This document shows positions 25,101-36,490 of a stretch of DNA of 64,000 nt, one piece after another. Source of the DNA: Amblyornis subalaris (Eukaryota > Chordata > Aves > Passeriformes > Ptilonorhynchidae). Each line of letters opens with the position of its first letter. Position 1 is the stretch's first letter. A program made the translations under genes and the position numbers. The notes under the pieces were generated by a model that saw only the letters and a program-made list of their open reading frames with translations, made no database searches and was not told where the DNA came from. The DNA lies in contig JACAXG010000052.1 of assembly GCA_018881555.1 (NCBI GenBank), positions 3,906,001 to 3,970,000 of the forward strand. The letters are read 5' to 3'.

Positions 25101-25636
25101 CACAGAAGGTGTGCAGAACAAGTTTTTATGGCATACTTTTTTATTCTTCACCTTCAGAGTAATAACAAATTTGTGGTTATCCTTATGGGGTGGCTGTCAG
25201 GTGGAGACTCTGAAAATCTTAACAGCTTCTAATATTTCAAACTTTTGTGATAATGATGGCGAAAGCATTAAATGTGCTGTATCCAAAGAATATGATATTT
25301 TATGTAAAAACTTATGGAGTTTCTTTTTCTTCACTTTTTCTAGATGTTATATGACACATACACTATCATTCATTTTGAAAATGTGGGTATATTTGTCAAA
25401 TAAAAATGTTATTTCAAGAGCACAGGTAAATAAAAATTTCTTACTAAGGTTATTACAGGATATGGTAGAAATTCAGGTTTGTAGGTTGACAAGGGGAGAT
25501 CTTCCAGTCACTTGTTTCAGACCAACAAGGTAAGAGACTTGTACCTGGAGAATTTACTTTCAAGTAAGCTGACATATCATTTTAATGCTCTAGCTACTCC
25601 AAATTAACTTGCTGTTTGGAATTGTAGGACATGATT
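22130..25636. other. Noncoding stretch, no gene seen
   Basis: AT-rich DNA with short frames only. It includes an N at 22799, T-rich runs near 22682-22711 and 23341-23354, and an A/C-rich tract at 24812-24866. The 140-codon plus-strand frame at 25111-25533 has no recognisable domain and a low-complexity Phe-rich segment, so it is not called as a gene. Confidence 0.5.
24812..24866 (+). repeat. A/C-rich low-complexity tract (A8-CCCC type)
   Basis: A run of eight A is followed by CCCC and then about 40 bases made almost only of A and C. A similar layout is seen at 29353-29388, and the complement form occurs at 3007-3050 and 9378-9402. The resemblance suggests a recurrent class of low-complexity sequence rather than a transposon copy. 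Confidence 0.7.
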
Positions 25637-25690
25637 CAATTGCATAAACACAGGCATCTAGATGCATTTGAAAGGCCCTAAGGTATCTTA
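25637..25690 (+). repeat. Unclassified repeat-like segment, copy 1
   Basis: The first 25 bases (25637-25661) match 26361-26385 at 21 positions, and both continue with further partial similarity ending in a 'cctaag'-type word. No named family can be assigned. It may be part of an old dispersed repeat, or the two segments may be a local duplication. Confidence 0.4.
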
Positions 25691-26360
25691 TCTGTTTTAC
25701 AGCTGCTGTTCAGAGGAGTGCAAGTCTTTCCCAGGTCTTTTGTCAAGTCTGCCAGCTCATCTGCATGTCTTGGATACTTCAGGGCTTTGCAGATGGCACG
25801 AGGCTCCTGTTTTCAGACAGTCAATCAAACTTGTAGGAAAGAATTCAACTCAAGATTTAGTCAATGGTGGTTTACTTGATGCAGTCAAAGGAAGACTCAT
25901 TATTTTAAGGCAGACACCTACATTTGTTCCACTGAATAGCTTCCTAGCCTTCTTTGACTAGATCTTCTTTGACAGTAATAGGAGCTTAGACAATCACTTT
26001 CTAGATACCTAATTTTAGACACTCCTCCTTTACATGCAGTAGGTACAAAGCAGCATAATATATTTTTAAAGTAGAATGACTGAGAGTGAATTTCAGTCCA
26101 TTACCCTCAGATATGTAAAGTCTTTTTAATTTGAGCAACACCCCCTTTATAGTCAAATGGAGAGGGATGGGCACCTCCAGAAAAGCCATTCATTTTCCTC
26201 AGAGTATATAGTAAGATAGACAAGATGAATTGCTTTCTAGAGCTGCCACTCTTTATTCCTTTGACTATTGAGAGAATCTTGATTATGAGTTTTGGCTTAG
26301 ACAGCTATTAGATGTCTCAAGTTAGCGGCACATAATCCCACCTTAAATTAGGTCTCAATG
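25691..26360. other. Interval between two related segments
   Basis: No coding signal was found. The word GCTTAGACA occurs at 25984-25992 and 26295-26303, each followed by an 'agat'-type word, which adds to the impression that the interval contains old repeat material of one kind. Confidence 0.4.
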
Positions 26361-26417
26361 TAATTGCCTAAACATCGGCATCTAGTGCCACTTGAGGCAC
26401 TTCTGTGCCTAAGAGCA
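26361..26417 (+). repeat. Unclassified repeat-like segment, copy 2
   Basis: This is the partner of 25637-25690, reading 'taattgcctaaacatcggca' and then 'tctag'. It is followed by repeated 'gcctaa'-type words as far as about 26440. The family is not recognised. Confidence 0.4.
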
Positions 26418-29352
26418 CCCAGTGTGAGATAGCCTAAAGGCAGATACAATGAGTGACTTTCAGGAGATCTGTTTCTTCTTAGAAGCCATCACAGTACCCC
26501 ATGGAGACTAAAATGACTTTACATGCCTGTTCAGGGAACTGAATCCTACCTTACATATCTGTACACAGATTTTATCCAATGAAATGTGCTGTAAATGGAT
26601 GCTCTTCTTTTTTTTAATAACTTCCCTGACTAAGCGTAGTCACTTCCATTTTCTTCTGGCTTGAAATACAATTTTATCTACATTGCCGCTTTAGTCGATA
26701 TGCTTTCAAAGTACTGTGGTCAGTCCTCCATCATTGAAATTGCAGTCGTAAGTAGACTGAAGCATAGCATCTACATAACAGCATGTAGCCATGTTCTGAG
26801 ATGTAAGGGATAATATGTACAGAACTTACTTGTCTATTTATTAATCCAGAGGGTAGGAAATTTTGGATGAGTACGCTATAATTTACCAGTTCATGTTAGG
26901 CCAGACTGTTGGGACTGACATTCAGGCTTTAGTGACAAGTGCTGTAATACAAAAGTATACCTGCAGGGTAATCTGAGACAGTGATTAATCCAATAGATTT
27001 GTTTGAAAAATAGATATATTTCTCTTACTGTTTTGCATATGGATGAGCAAGAGGAGCTTTTGGTTTTTAAAAAAGAAAAAAAATTAAATTAACAGCAAAT
27101 AGAATGAAGAGTGCTTAAGAGAAGCTATTCCTGGCTGTCTGGTTTTGTTATCTGATTGTCCTTCAAAGGTGGGATTCGTTGGTTCGTGACTGTAGACTGG
27201 GAAAGCTTGTTATAGTTTACAGAATGAATAAATGAATGCATAACCTCTGCACTCTCCCAAGATATACTGCAATGCAAAGGTTCTGTAAGGACCTGGTTAG
27301 AAAAACTAATAAGTCAACAGTCCAATATAAAAGTTTTTTTTATATTAGTAACTTGTATTGACTTTTCATTTTGCAATCCTAAGAATATGTACTTTGTTTC
27401 TAATGGTTTTCTCTGCGTCTATTGGGTATCTTACTTCCATAACCTCTCTTTTATCCAGCAGCCCTTGCTGATTCAGCGTTGGTGTTTAGTGTTCACTGCT
27501 GAAAGTGCTTTTTTACCAAAAGAAGTACTACTTAGAAACATGCAGTAAGAATGTATTACTTAGAACAAACTGAAGTAATGATTGAGAAATGCATGAACTG
27601 CCAAACTAACTTTATCCTAGGGGACGTTTCTCAATTTTAATTGATTTTTTTTTTCCCCGAGAATTTGTTCATCTTATTAAGCAAGTCCTTAGAGGAGTGA
27701 AACAGTAGGTTACCTCCTTGAGAGCAAAGGACAACCTGACTTATTTGCTACAATTATCAATTTGTCCTAATCTCCATGAAGTGAAATACTTTTTTTATCC
27801 TTCTGAAATAGCTTACAGTGATGAATAAAACAATAAAGAATAGCTGGTGTTAACTCCAGCGTGAGCCTATTAAATTTTTAAATATCAAGTGCAATATTGT
27901 GAAGACTGCATGTAATTTTATTTTCCTAAACCAGATATTTGGCAGGTGAAGAAATTGCCAAGCACATCTGATTGAAATGCTTTGTTTTGTTGTCTTCACT
28001 AGAATATTGAACAGTTACGTTTCAGTAAAAAAATTGTTATATGTTTACCTAGAGTCTGTCATATGAAGAATTGTGGAAGTTTTGTGCATAATTCAATTAC
28101 CTCTTGTATTTACTCATAGCTATCTAATATTGTTTCAAGTGATAGTTACCTGATTCCTACTTCCATTGAAAGTTGTTATGAAATGCCACTAGCTTGCACA
28201 GGGAAAGGTAGGATCTAGGTATTATGTGGAGCAGCTGAGCCTTTGCTTTAAAAGACAAATCTTGCAACATTCAGATCCATGCAAATTTTGCTATTAATGA
28301 GTCAAGTTCTAACTATGACCAAATTGAAGCTTTTGTTATGCAGACAGTCAAATCAGGGGGCAGACAGCATCTGTAACTCTCCATACATTGTTCAAAGTAG
28401 GGATAGCATGTAATCCATGGTGTACAGGGTGGAACCCAGGACAATTTACTGAATTCCTGGCATAGCGTGGGCAATTGAGGGGAAAGGGTGGCTGTTATCA
28501 CCATGAATTTTCACTTGAGGTTATACAAGGATGTCTTTGCCCAGGAATCACAGCAAAGTCACTGTTTGGCTCTAATTAACTTAGCTTTAATGATTAATTT
28601 TTGAATGTCTAAATCAAATGAATATTGGCTTATTTTAGGAGAAGCATAAAATTATACACTATTATTGATGTTTATTTTTAAAATTCTGTGGTTTAAAATG
28701 TGTGAGGAATAAGCACTATATCAAGTTACGGGTTTTTAAAAATTATATTGCTAAAAATATTTGTAGATAGTAAAATTAGCTATGCTTTCCATTAGACTGA
28801 ATTAAATAAATGTATCTCAGGCAGCCATTTCCTTCACAGAGCAAGTATGTTGAGGGTGGGCAAAGTTCAAAAATATTTTCTCAATGTGCATTTATTTAAT
28901 AAATATGAAAGTTGCATATTTATTTCAGTATCTGCAAGTTCCCTTCTTTATATTTTCTACTGCACTTTTTTTTGGTTTGTATACTATCTGGTCCTTTCTG
29001 CTTCCCTCCTTTTTTTATTTCGTAAGAACAATTTATAGATGTTTCTCAAAACTTGCATTTAATTCATATATGAAATACTTTCAGTTTTATCAAGGAATGC
29101 TCCAGATATTTTGTTCCTGAAGTGCAAAAGCATTCTTGATAAAAAGACTGCAGCATGATATGTAGTCAATAGTAGTGTGTTAAGTTTAGAAGAAACAGTG
29201 TTATTTCTGTCATTAGGAGATCCACTTCAGTATTTTTCTGTTTAGTTGTCCTCTCTGAGTTAAGCATCAGACTAAATGGAAATTCTTAGAACCATTCTTA
29301 GAATGGTCCTTTTTTCTGTCTAAACACCAAACACAGAAATGCTTTCAACAAG

Positions 29353-29388
29353 AAAAAAAACCCCCACAACAAACAACAACCCACAAGA
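29353..29388 (+). repeat. A/C-rich low-complexity tract (A8-CCCCC type)
   Basis: Eight A, then CCCCC, then an A/C-only run of CAACA-like words. The layout parallels 24812-24866. Confidence 0.7.
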
Positions 29389-29498
29389 AGTGCGTGCAGA
29401 GATAATACGTAGCCTGAAAAATACTTATGTGCTGACAGCTATCCAGCAGTGTTGTCACAGCAGGAAGACATCAGTTGAAGAAACAGATAGCGACCTCC

Positions 29499-29518
29499 AA
29501 AAAAAAAAAAAAAAAAAA
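29499..29518. repeat. Poly(A) tract, 20 bases
   Basis: This is a perfect A run. The preceding 200 bases show no recognisable retrocopy or polyadenylation signal that would make it a retrotransposed tail. Confidence 0.9.
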
Positions 29519-32500
29519 GAAATCTGGTCAGCAGTGTGGACAGGGTTTCACAAGATTATAAATCACCCCAGGGTCGCTGTGTTCCCACCATAAAGAGAAC
29601 ATGGTCGTTTTATTGTAATCTAATAAGTGATGGGAGCAAAGGACAGCTCCAGTGTGTGTGTTTGAAAAAAAAAAATCTTGATTACAGTTTCAAAACTATA
29701 CAGTTTCCCTTGCCATTGAAGTGCAGATTATGGGGGTTAAGGCCATTTTAGGATTGGATTACCTTTTTATAGCTGTATGTTATTCCCTTGTTCATGAATC
29801 AGAAAGTACTTAAATTAAACTGAACATTTGGGAGTAATACTAATAGGGAGTGTGGTAGTAGAAAATTAATCACTATTTAGTGTTAGATGGCTAGCCAAGT
29901 AAGTCTTTGTTTTCAAGGCTTTTTCACTGACTAAAATACCCCCCTTAATGAACTGAGGAGAATTTATATCCGGTGGTTCCCTTTATTTTTCAAAAAGTTA
30001 GTTGTTGCGGTGACTCATGTGCGAAAGCAAGTTGGTAGGAATGTATTCTTAATGTCAGATTTAATCAACTTATTCACACTTTGATTGTGGAGTTTATTCT
30101 ATGTTGGGTAAAATTAGCCAGAGGAAATTTTTGTTCTTCGTTGTCTTGCTTCTTGGGGTTACACGTTTGATACATCTGAACATGTTGGGTAGTAGCCTTG
30201 ATGTGCACAAAGAAAAGTGAGAAATGGGATTTTTCTTATTAGCTTTCTGACTTTTTACACCTTAGCCCCCCAATTCTTTTCCTGTTATTTGGCTAGCTCT
30301 TCTGGCACCATGAATATTTTTTCTCTAGAATCTTTCCAGATGCTTGAAGCTACCTTGTGAGGTAAGTGGCTTCGGAAGTGGAGAGGTAGGGAACTCAACA
30401 GCAGGGCTTGGGATGGCTGAAGAGGAAGACGAGTACAAGAAGTCAGTAAAATGCTCCAATGCCTCCCTGTGTCCAGGTTCACATTCCTGCTTGTTTCCTC
30501 TGTGTGCTGCAGCCATGAGGTAGTGACCCATTTTGGTGCCTACTGCCCGAATGCTGGTTCCGAGTAGACAGCTTCTGTCCTGCACTAAGGACAAGCGGCT
30601 GAGAAAAAACAAATACAGAAGAGAAGCCAAACAGGCCCTCAGATGCTTTCCAGACCTCTCTTCTCTGACTGAGTACTACTGCTCTTAGCTCCTCTTGATG
30701 GCCTGTTTTCTAAACCAAAACCCTGGCAGCCTTTTCTTGGCAATTTCTTTCCTTGGTATGCTCTTTATTTACATAAATGTGACACCAACTTTATTTCTGC
30801 TTACTTCCTATGTCTACAGGTAAGGTTGGGAAAAGAATGTATGTAGTGCTTTAAGAGTGTAAAGAAAGAGGGTTCAGAAACTGTTTTCTCTGCAGTCTTC
30901 TAAAGCTCATTTTTTCATGGCATTTAATTCCACTTGCTCTAGCAGTTATCCAAATCTTTTAAGACAATTAAAACCAGAGGAGTCAGGCCTGGGTTTTTAA
31001 AACAAACTCCAACACCTGATAGGTGAACTTCAGGGGCAAAAACCACGAAAAAATGCTTCAAATAAACTTTCTTTTTTGCTGACATTTTGGAAAAAAAATA
31101 ATTGTTATGGCATAACATCACGGAAAAGTTCTTATTTTTTGTCTCCTTATGCTTTCTTATTTCAGAGTTAATGTTACATAAAACAAAAATTATCCAAATG
31201 TGAATTTATTAGTGGTATTTTAATTTCCAGTTTTTATTTCCCTCCTTTATCGGGGTGCACCACAGTAACTCCTGAGATGCATTCTGGCAGATCTGGGTAA
31301 TTTACTAAATTTTGTCATCTAAGAAGCAGGCAGGTATCATGAGGAGTCCTGGAGTACAGGGGGCTGCTTGCATTTCAAATTTCCAAACTTAAGTGGATGG
31401 AAAGGTTTTGTTTGCTTGTTTGTTTTACTCCAGCTCACAATTTTACTGATACTCTTCAAATGTGTTCAGTGTGGTAGCTTTACCAAAGGCCCAGCAGTAT
31501 ATTTAGTGCCTTCCTCATTCAGAAATCTCAACCAGTCATGCAATGGTTCCTGTCTGCTTTCTTGAACAAAATGTATTAGTTTTCCTCAAATATTGGATGC
31601 TGATGAAGATGATGGTTTGCACTTAGACTCATGAAGTGAACCTCTGGTCCACTCCAGCTCTCTTGTCTATCATTGTTCTCATGTTATTCCATGATTCTCA
31701 CCCTCTTCAGCTGTTAATATAGGCAACTCTCACCCTGTATCTAATAGGACTGACAGCATCTCCTACTGCTGCTATCGGTGTCATTCCTTTAATTGAAAAT
31801 AGGGCATGATTGATGTTTGTGCAGGTTCTGGTTCCCGTTGGACAGAAAGCTTTCCCTGCTTGACTTTCCCAGCACATTTTTGGTAAAGAGAATAACATCA
31901 CCACAGTAATTACTACACCAAATCCAATGTGGTGCACAGGTACCTGAAGTTCCCATCTTATCATACTAAGACACACAAAACTCTTACCAATGATGCAACA
32001 AAATATTACAAAAGAATAAAGAATGGAAAATATGGTTGTAGCTCTAACTTCACTTCTGCTCTCTATAGCCGTTGAATTGTCTAAGATCCTCCAAAGTATC
32101 AGGTGAGTTCAATTTTTATTTTGTCCAGTTAAGGGATTTTCAGGTTTTTTTCCTCTTTAGATGGCTAAGTTTAAAAAATAAAAAAATACAGAGCATTATG
32201 GATAATTGCGTTGGTCAGACACACTGTATTTAACCAAAAGCAGGATTTTGTGTAAAAATGATCCCTGGATTCATGAGATCTTGTAGCAGAGAGAAACATC
32301 TTCCTGTCTGGCTTCAGATAACAACAGTGCTAGTTCCCACATAAGTCAAACTATACTTGTTATTTTTAGGAGAAAGGAATGAGCGAGTGGTTTTGCATAT
32401 GATGTTTTCCTACTTGCAAAATTACTCCTACTCTCAGAATAAACTACAGAGTGCAAATGCCAGGGTGATTTTTTTGTTGCTGTTGTTGAAGACATAGGGT

Positions 32501-35500
32501 AGATTGGTTAAGGTAGAGAAACAAATGTAGTTGCTTTGATTTATCACTTGTGACATTAGCATGTACTATACCGTTCTCCTGGAAACAAAATGGTTGCACC
32601 TGAGGACAGTGATATAAACACTACTTTGATTATTTGAAACAAACCATTAGGCTTTGATGAAAGAACCATTACTTTAGTAGACCTTGTACAGAGAGCGCAT
32701 TTGGAGATAATGGATGAGCAGCCTACAAATTGCTTGCTTTGAATTTAAAGAAGTCACATGTTTGTTTGAACTTCATGGCATAAACAGATATCTAACATGA
32801 GCAAGACAAGCTAATGGCATACTTACAATGTCGTTGAAAAACACTCTTGCAAACTTTACTCGCAGTACTTTAAATACTACATTTTATAGTGTACACTGAA
32901 AAAAATCAATTAGCTGTGTAGCCATAATGTAGACAATAGTTTTATTTATTGGTGTGTATACAATGTATACATGTGTATGTACTTACACTTGGATACTACA
33001 TACTTGTATTAAACCAGTAAGTTTGATTTTTGTGTATTTCCTGCATGTTTTCATTATGCAAATACATATTTTAGAGTATTAAATGATTAAAATGGTTCTA
33101 AAAGGTGTCGGATCTATTTAACAAGTAAAGCCCAAAATACATTTAAAGTGTTTGTGTTCTTTGGTAGATTTTCTTTGCCATCTCTTAAATGATTATCTAG
33201 AAAGTTTTTTCCTTAATTCTGTGTATGGTGCCTTGTGTGGAGCTGGTCTCTGTGGGCATTCCTATGCTTTAAAATAGCTCCCCTTTTGCTGGATCCTGAT
33301 TGTCTGCACTCCACTATTTTTTTGGGTAGTCTTTTGGGATAAACCAGCTATCTTCCTCTGAAAAAAAATGCAATTGTAGTCCTGGTGATAGTCCACTCTG
33401 GAACCTATTTCCCAAAGGCACTACAGACAAGGCAGCACCAGGTTTATTTCTTCCAATTCTCCAACACTGTGCCGGAAAACTGCACTTTCTTGTATGGCCC
33501 TGCATGCTCATGCTATTTCCTAAATGTTGTGATACCTACCTTACATGTCAGCAATGATTTGGAAATGGAGAAAATTTCCTAAACATGCCATCAATAGGAC
33601 CTGTACTTGCTGTATTTAAAATACTTTGAATCTGCAGTGGTGGAGTTGGGTCACCCCAGGTTACATCTACAGTGTAGAACTCTCCATCAGAACCAGTGAG
33701 CAGTGATCTTTGGCTCCACAGTCATGGAGCCGGATTTTTAAGATGTTATACACTTTGTTATAAAGAAGTTCAAAGTAGTCAGAGGAAGCAAAATATAGAA
33801 GCCCCTGTGTTGCAGCATTAGTTGAGAAAGAAGTACACAGGATGGCTGTGCCACATGGGTATTCCTGCATTGCAGATATGTAAATCTATGTGAAAGGATA
33901 AATACAGGGTGAGAGAGAAAGCCTAAAATTGTGCAATAAATTCATAGGCCCTGTATGTGGTCTGTTTGTAATAATTATATGGTTGTCAGAAAGGGGGCAG
34001 TGCTGCAAATTTCTGCAAATAATCTTTATCTCCCCAAACATTTAAAATGATGATTTTAAAAAATAAATTATCAATTTATTTATTAATTACATATACTATC
34101 ACTGAAAGTGCCAGACTTGAGTCTCCCCTGTGGTATTTCCCCAAATAACAATCTAGTCTTAACTGCTGCTGGAGATGGAAAGATAAACAAAAATTGAGAA
34201 GATTACTCTAAACCCTTATGACAGCCAAGGACATCTAAAGCCTGAATGATTTACTTTTGCATTATGGTAGTCATGTCCCAGGATCCTGTTTCATGTGACA
34301 AGTCAACAAGCAGTAAAAAATACAGCACTTGAGTATCTGACTGTTTTTCATGTTTAATTTGAGGAACAAAATAAATACTGGCTACTGTATGTAGAACACC
34401 ATGTACTGGCTATGGAATACTGTACAGAATAGTGGACTATTTTTCCATAGTCCATAAACTGCCTAATAGGAGAATATGAGCTCTCTTTTTTCAGTTCCAT
34501 AGATATCTTCTTTATTTATAAAAATGTTTCTCCAGGGCTTAAGCACAGATGTGGTACCACAGTCTAAGCCAGTCTGTGTTGTATTTTGAAATGGTCGCAT
34601 TATCCTGCAAACCTGTAAAATGTTCAGTATTAACATTTTAAGCAGGTTACATTTTGTGAAACAAATATTTATTCTACCTAACTATGCTGAACTTTTTATA
34701 AGCCTGCTAAGTGACATAAAACCTTTAAATAATTGTTCTTTAACAACTCTTATTTCTTTTGAACTTAATGTATTTAGCTACCATTTCCTTACTCAAGCTG
34801 TTTGTGCTCAATCTAATAGATTTTATTAGGGGTAATAAATTGAGAGCAAACTTTCATCTGCTATGGATCCATCCTCTTAACTGTAAAACACCCCACCAAC
34901 TACTTTTGTCTTGATTAAGGACACATTACCAAGCAGTTGTAGGGCTTTTTAATTGTAGTGAGTACTTTTTTTTTTTGCTAGATTGTGTTCATTTAAATAT
35001 TTACTTTAAAAATGCTGTTAAATATTTACAGCTGTTAAATCAAGAGGTTTTATAAATAGTTTTTATGGAAATGTATACAAAGTAATAAGTAAAATTGCTC
35101 AGTAGTTTACTAATCAATACATTCAGGACATTTTTGAAAAAAGAATTTTTACGTTTCTCAGCCTGAATTCACATTAACAGTTTGTTTTTCATTGAAAAAG
35201 TTATTTTATGAGCAGCTGAATTTTATTTAAATCACCTAAATTTAGTTGAAATAACCTAAATTTTGTTTCTTCTCTGATAAATTATGATAGTGAGATCTGT
35301 TTATTCCAAAGCAAAATGCTGTGTGCATGAGAAGTAAGAGAGGTGGTTTTGACTCCTATTCCTTCTCAGTCTAAATAAGTTAATCACTTGTCTTTTTATG
35401 AGATGTTTCATGGCTTGATAGCCCTCTGAAGTTCCATTGCGAGCTTTTAGTATCATTATGTGCACGCTGTTTGGATATCAAGGGGTTTTGCTAACTGATG

Positions 35501-36426
35501 AAAAGCTTTTCTTCAAATTCAGTTTTCATACAGTGACCCATAATATTTTTTTCTCATAAAGTTTGTGAACTCTGGTGATGAATTTAAGCAGGTTTTAAAG
35601 ATAGGTTTTGTTTTTACAGCTTGAAAAAGTCAGTGCTTGTTTTAAGCAGAACAAAAAAAAATCTAGTTATGTTCTGCTCAGGAAATGGGGAAAAATAAGC
35701 TAAACATGGCAGTAATGAGGCTGGCTCTTTCTAATGTTTCTGATTTCAGTTAATGAGAAGATATTTAGCTTTTTCTGAGCTGAATATTCCCAAAGAAATA
35801 ATGAATTGTTTTCCCAAATAAGAGACTATATGTATACATAAGTACGTAGGTATATGTGAATTAAAGCAATCCTACAGTTGTATGTCTTCTTACTTGAACC
35901 AGAAGCTTTCTTGTATTTCTTTAGGGGCTGCAAGATGAGAGCCTGAGTAGGGCATTACTGCTGGAATTTGTTCATTCTGCAAAGAGATAAGTGACATTTG
36001 GGGTCTTTTGTGAAGAAACAGCATCTTCTGCTTTCTTCTGCCTGGAAAATAAGGTTGAAAATAATAAACCAGTCTCATCTTCCTGCAAACCGTTGTCGTG
36101 CCAGCAGACCATTAGCCATTTAATCTCCAGGAAAAGTTTTTCTGGAGGAGCTTCCCCTCTCCCACCCCCAAAGTATGGTGTCTAAAATGACAGGCTAATT
36201 TCAGATTCAGCTGTGATTGAGCACATGCCAATTTTTACATGCTTTACATAACTAAAATAGAGCTGTCTTTAGAAATCTGTATATTAGGGAAATGAGCTCT
36301 AATCAGTGAAAGCTTTTTTCATAAGTGGATATATTCATATAATTTTTACTTTTTTCAAACATGTAGCACTTAAAATTATGTTAGGAAGCTTACAGAATTA
36401 CTACTACATGGCTCATAGCAGCATAT

Positions 36427-36490
36427 AGGAAATAATGGAAATGATAATTCCATTATTTTCCTAATAGATAACCACTGATATTATATCAGT
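36427..36490. repeat. Two adjacent inverted repeats
   Basis: The first hairpin has arms of 14 and 15 bases ('aggaaataatggaa' and, on the complement, 'aggaaaataatggaa') around the 7-base loop at 36441-36447; the inner 9 bp (36432-36440 with 36448-36456) pair perfectly and the outer part has one bulge. Twelve bases later a second hairpin has 7-bp arms (ACTGATA 36474-36480, TATCAGT 36484-36490) around TTA. No transposase or RNA gene is associated. Confidence 0.6.

Larger units (their letters stand above)
26418..36426. other. Long noncoding stretch, no gene seen
   Basis: AT-rich DNA. Open frames are short and unrecognised, including 30325-30630 and 31707-31976 on the minus strand. Simple-sequence features are an A20 run at 29499-29518, an A/C-rich tract at 29353-29388 and a 9-bp AT-only inverted repeat at 27324-27346. 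No transposon signature was identified. Confidence 0.5.

Noticed and set aside
25111..25533. 140-codon plus-strand open frame
   Set aside because: Composition is Phe-rich and low-complexity in places and no family is recognised. A frame of this length is plausible by chance in 64 kb.
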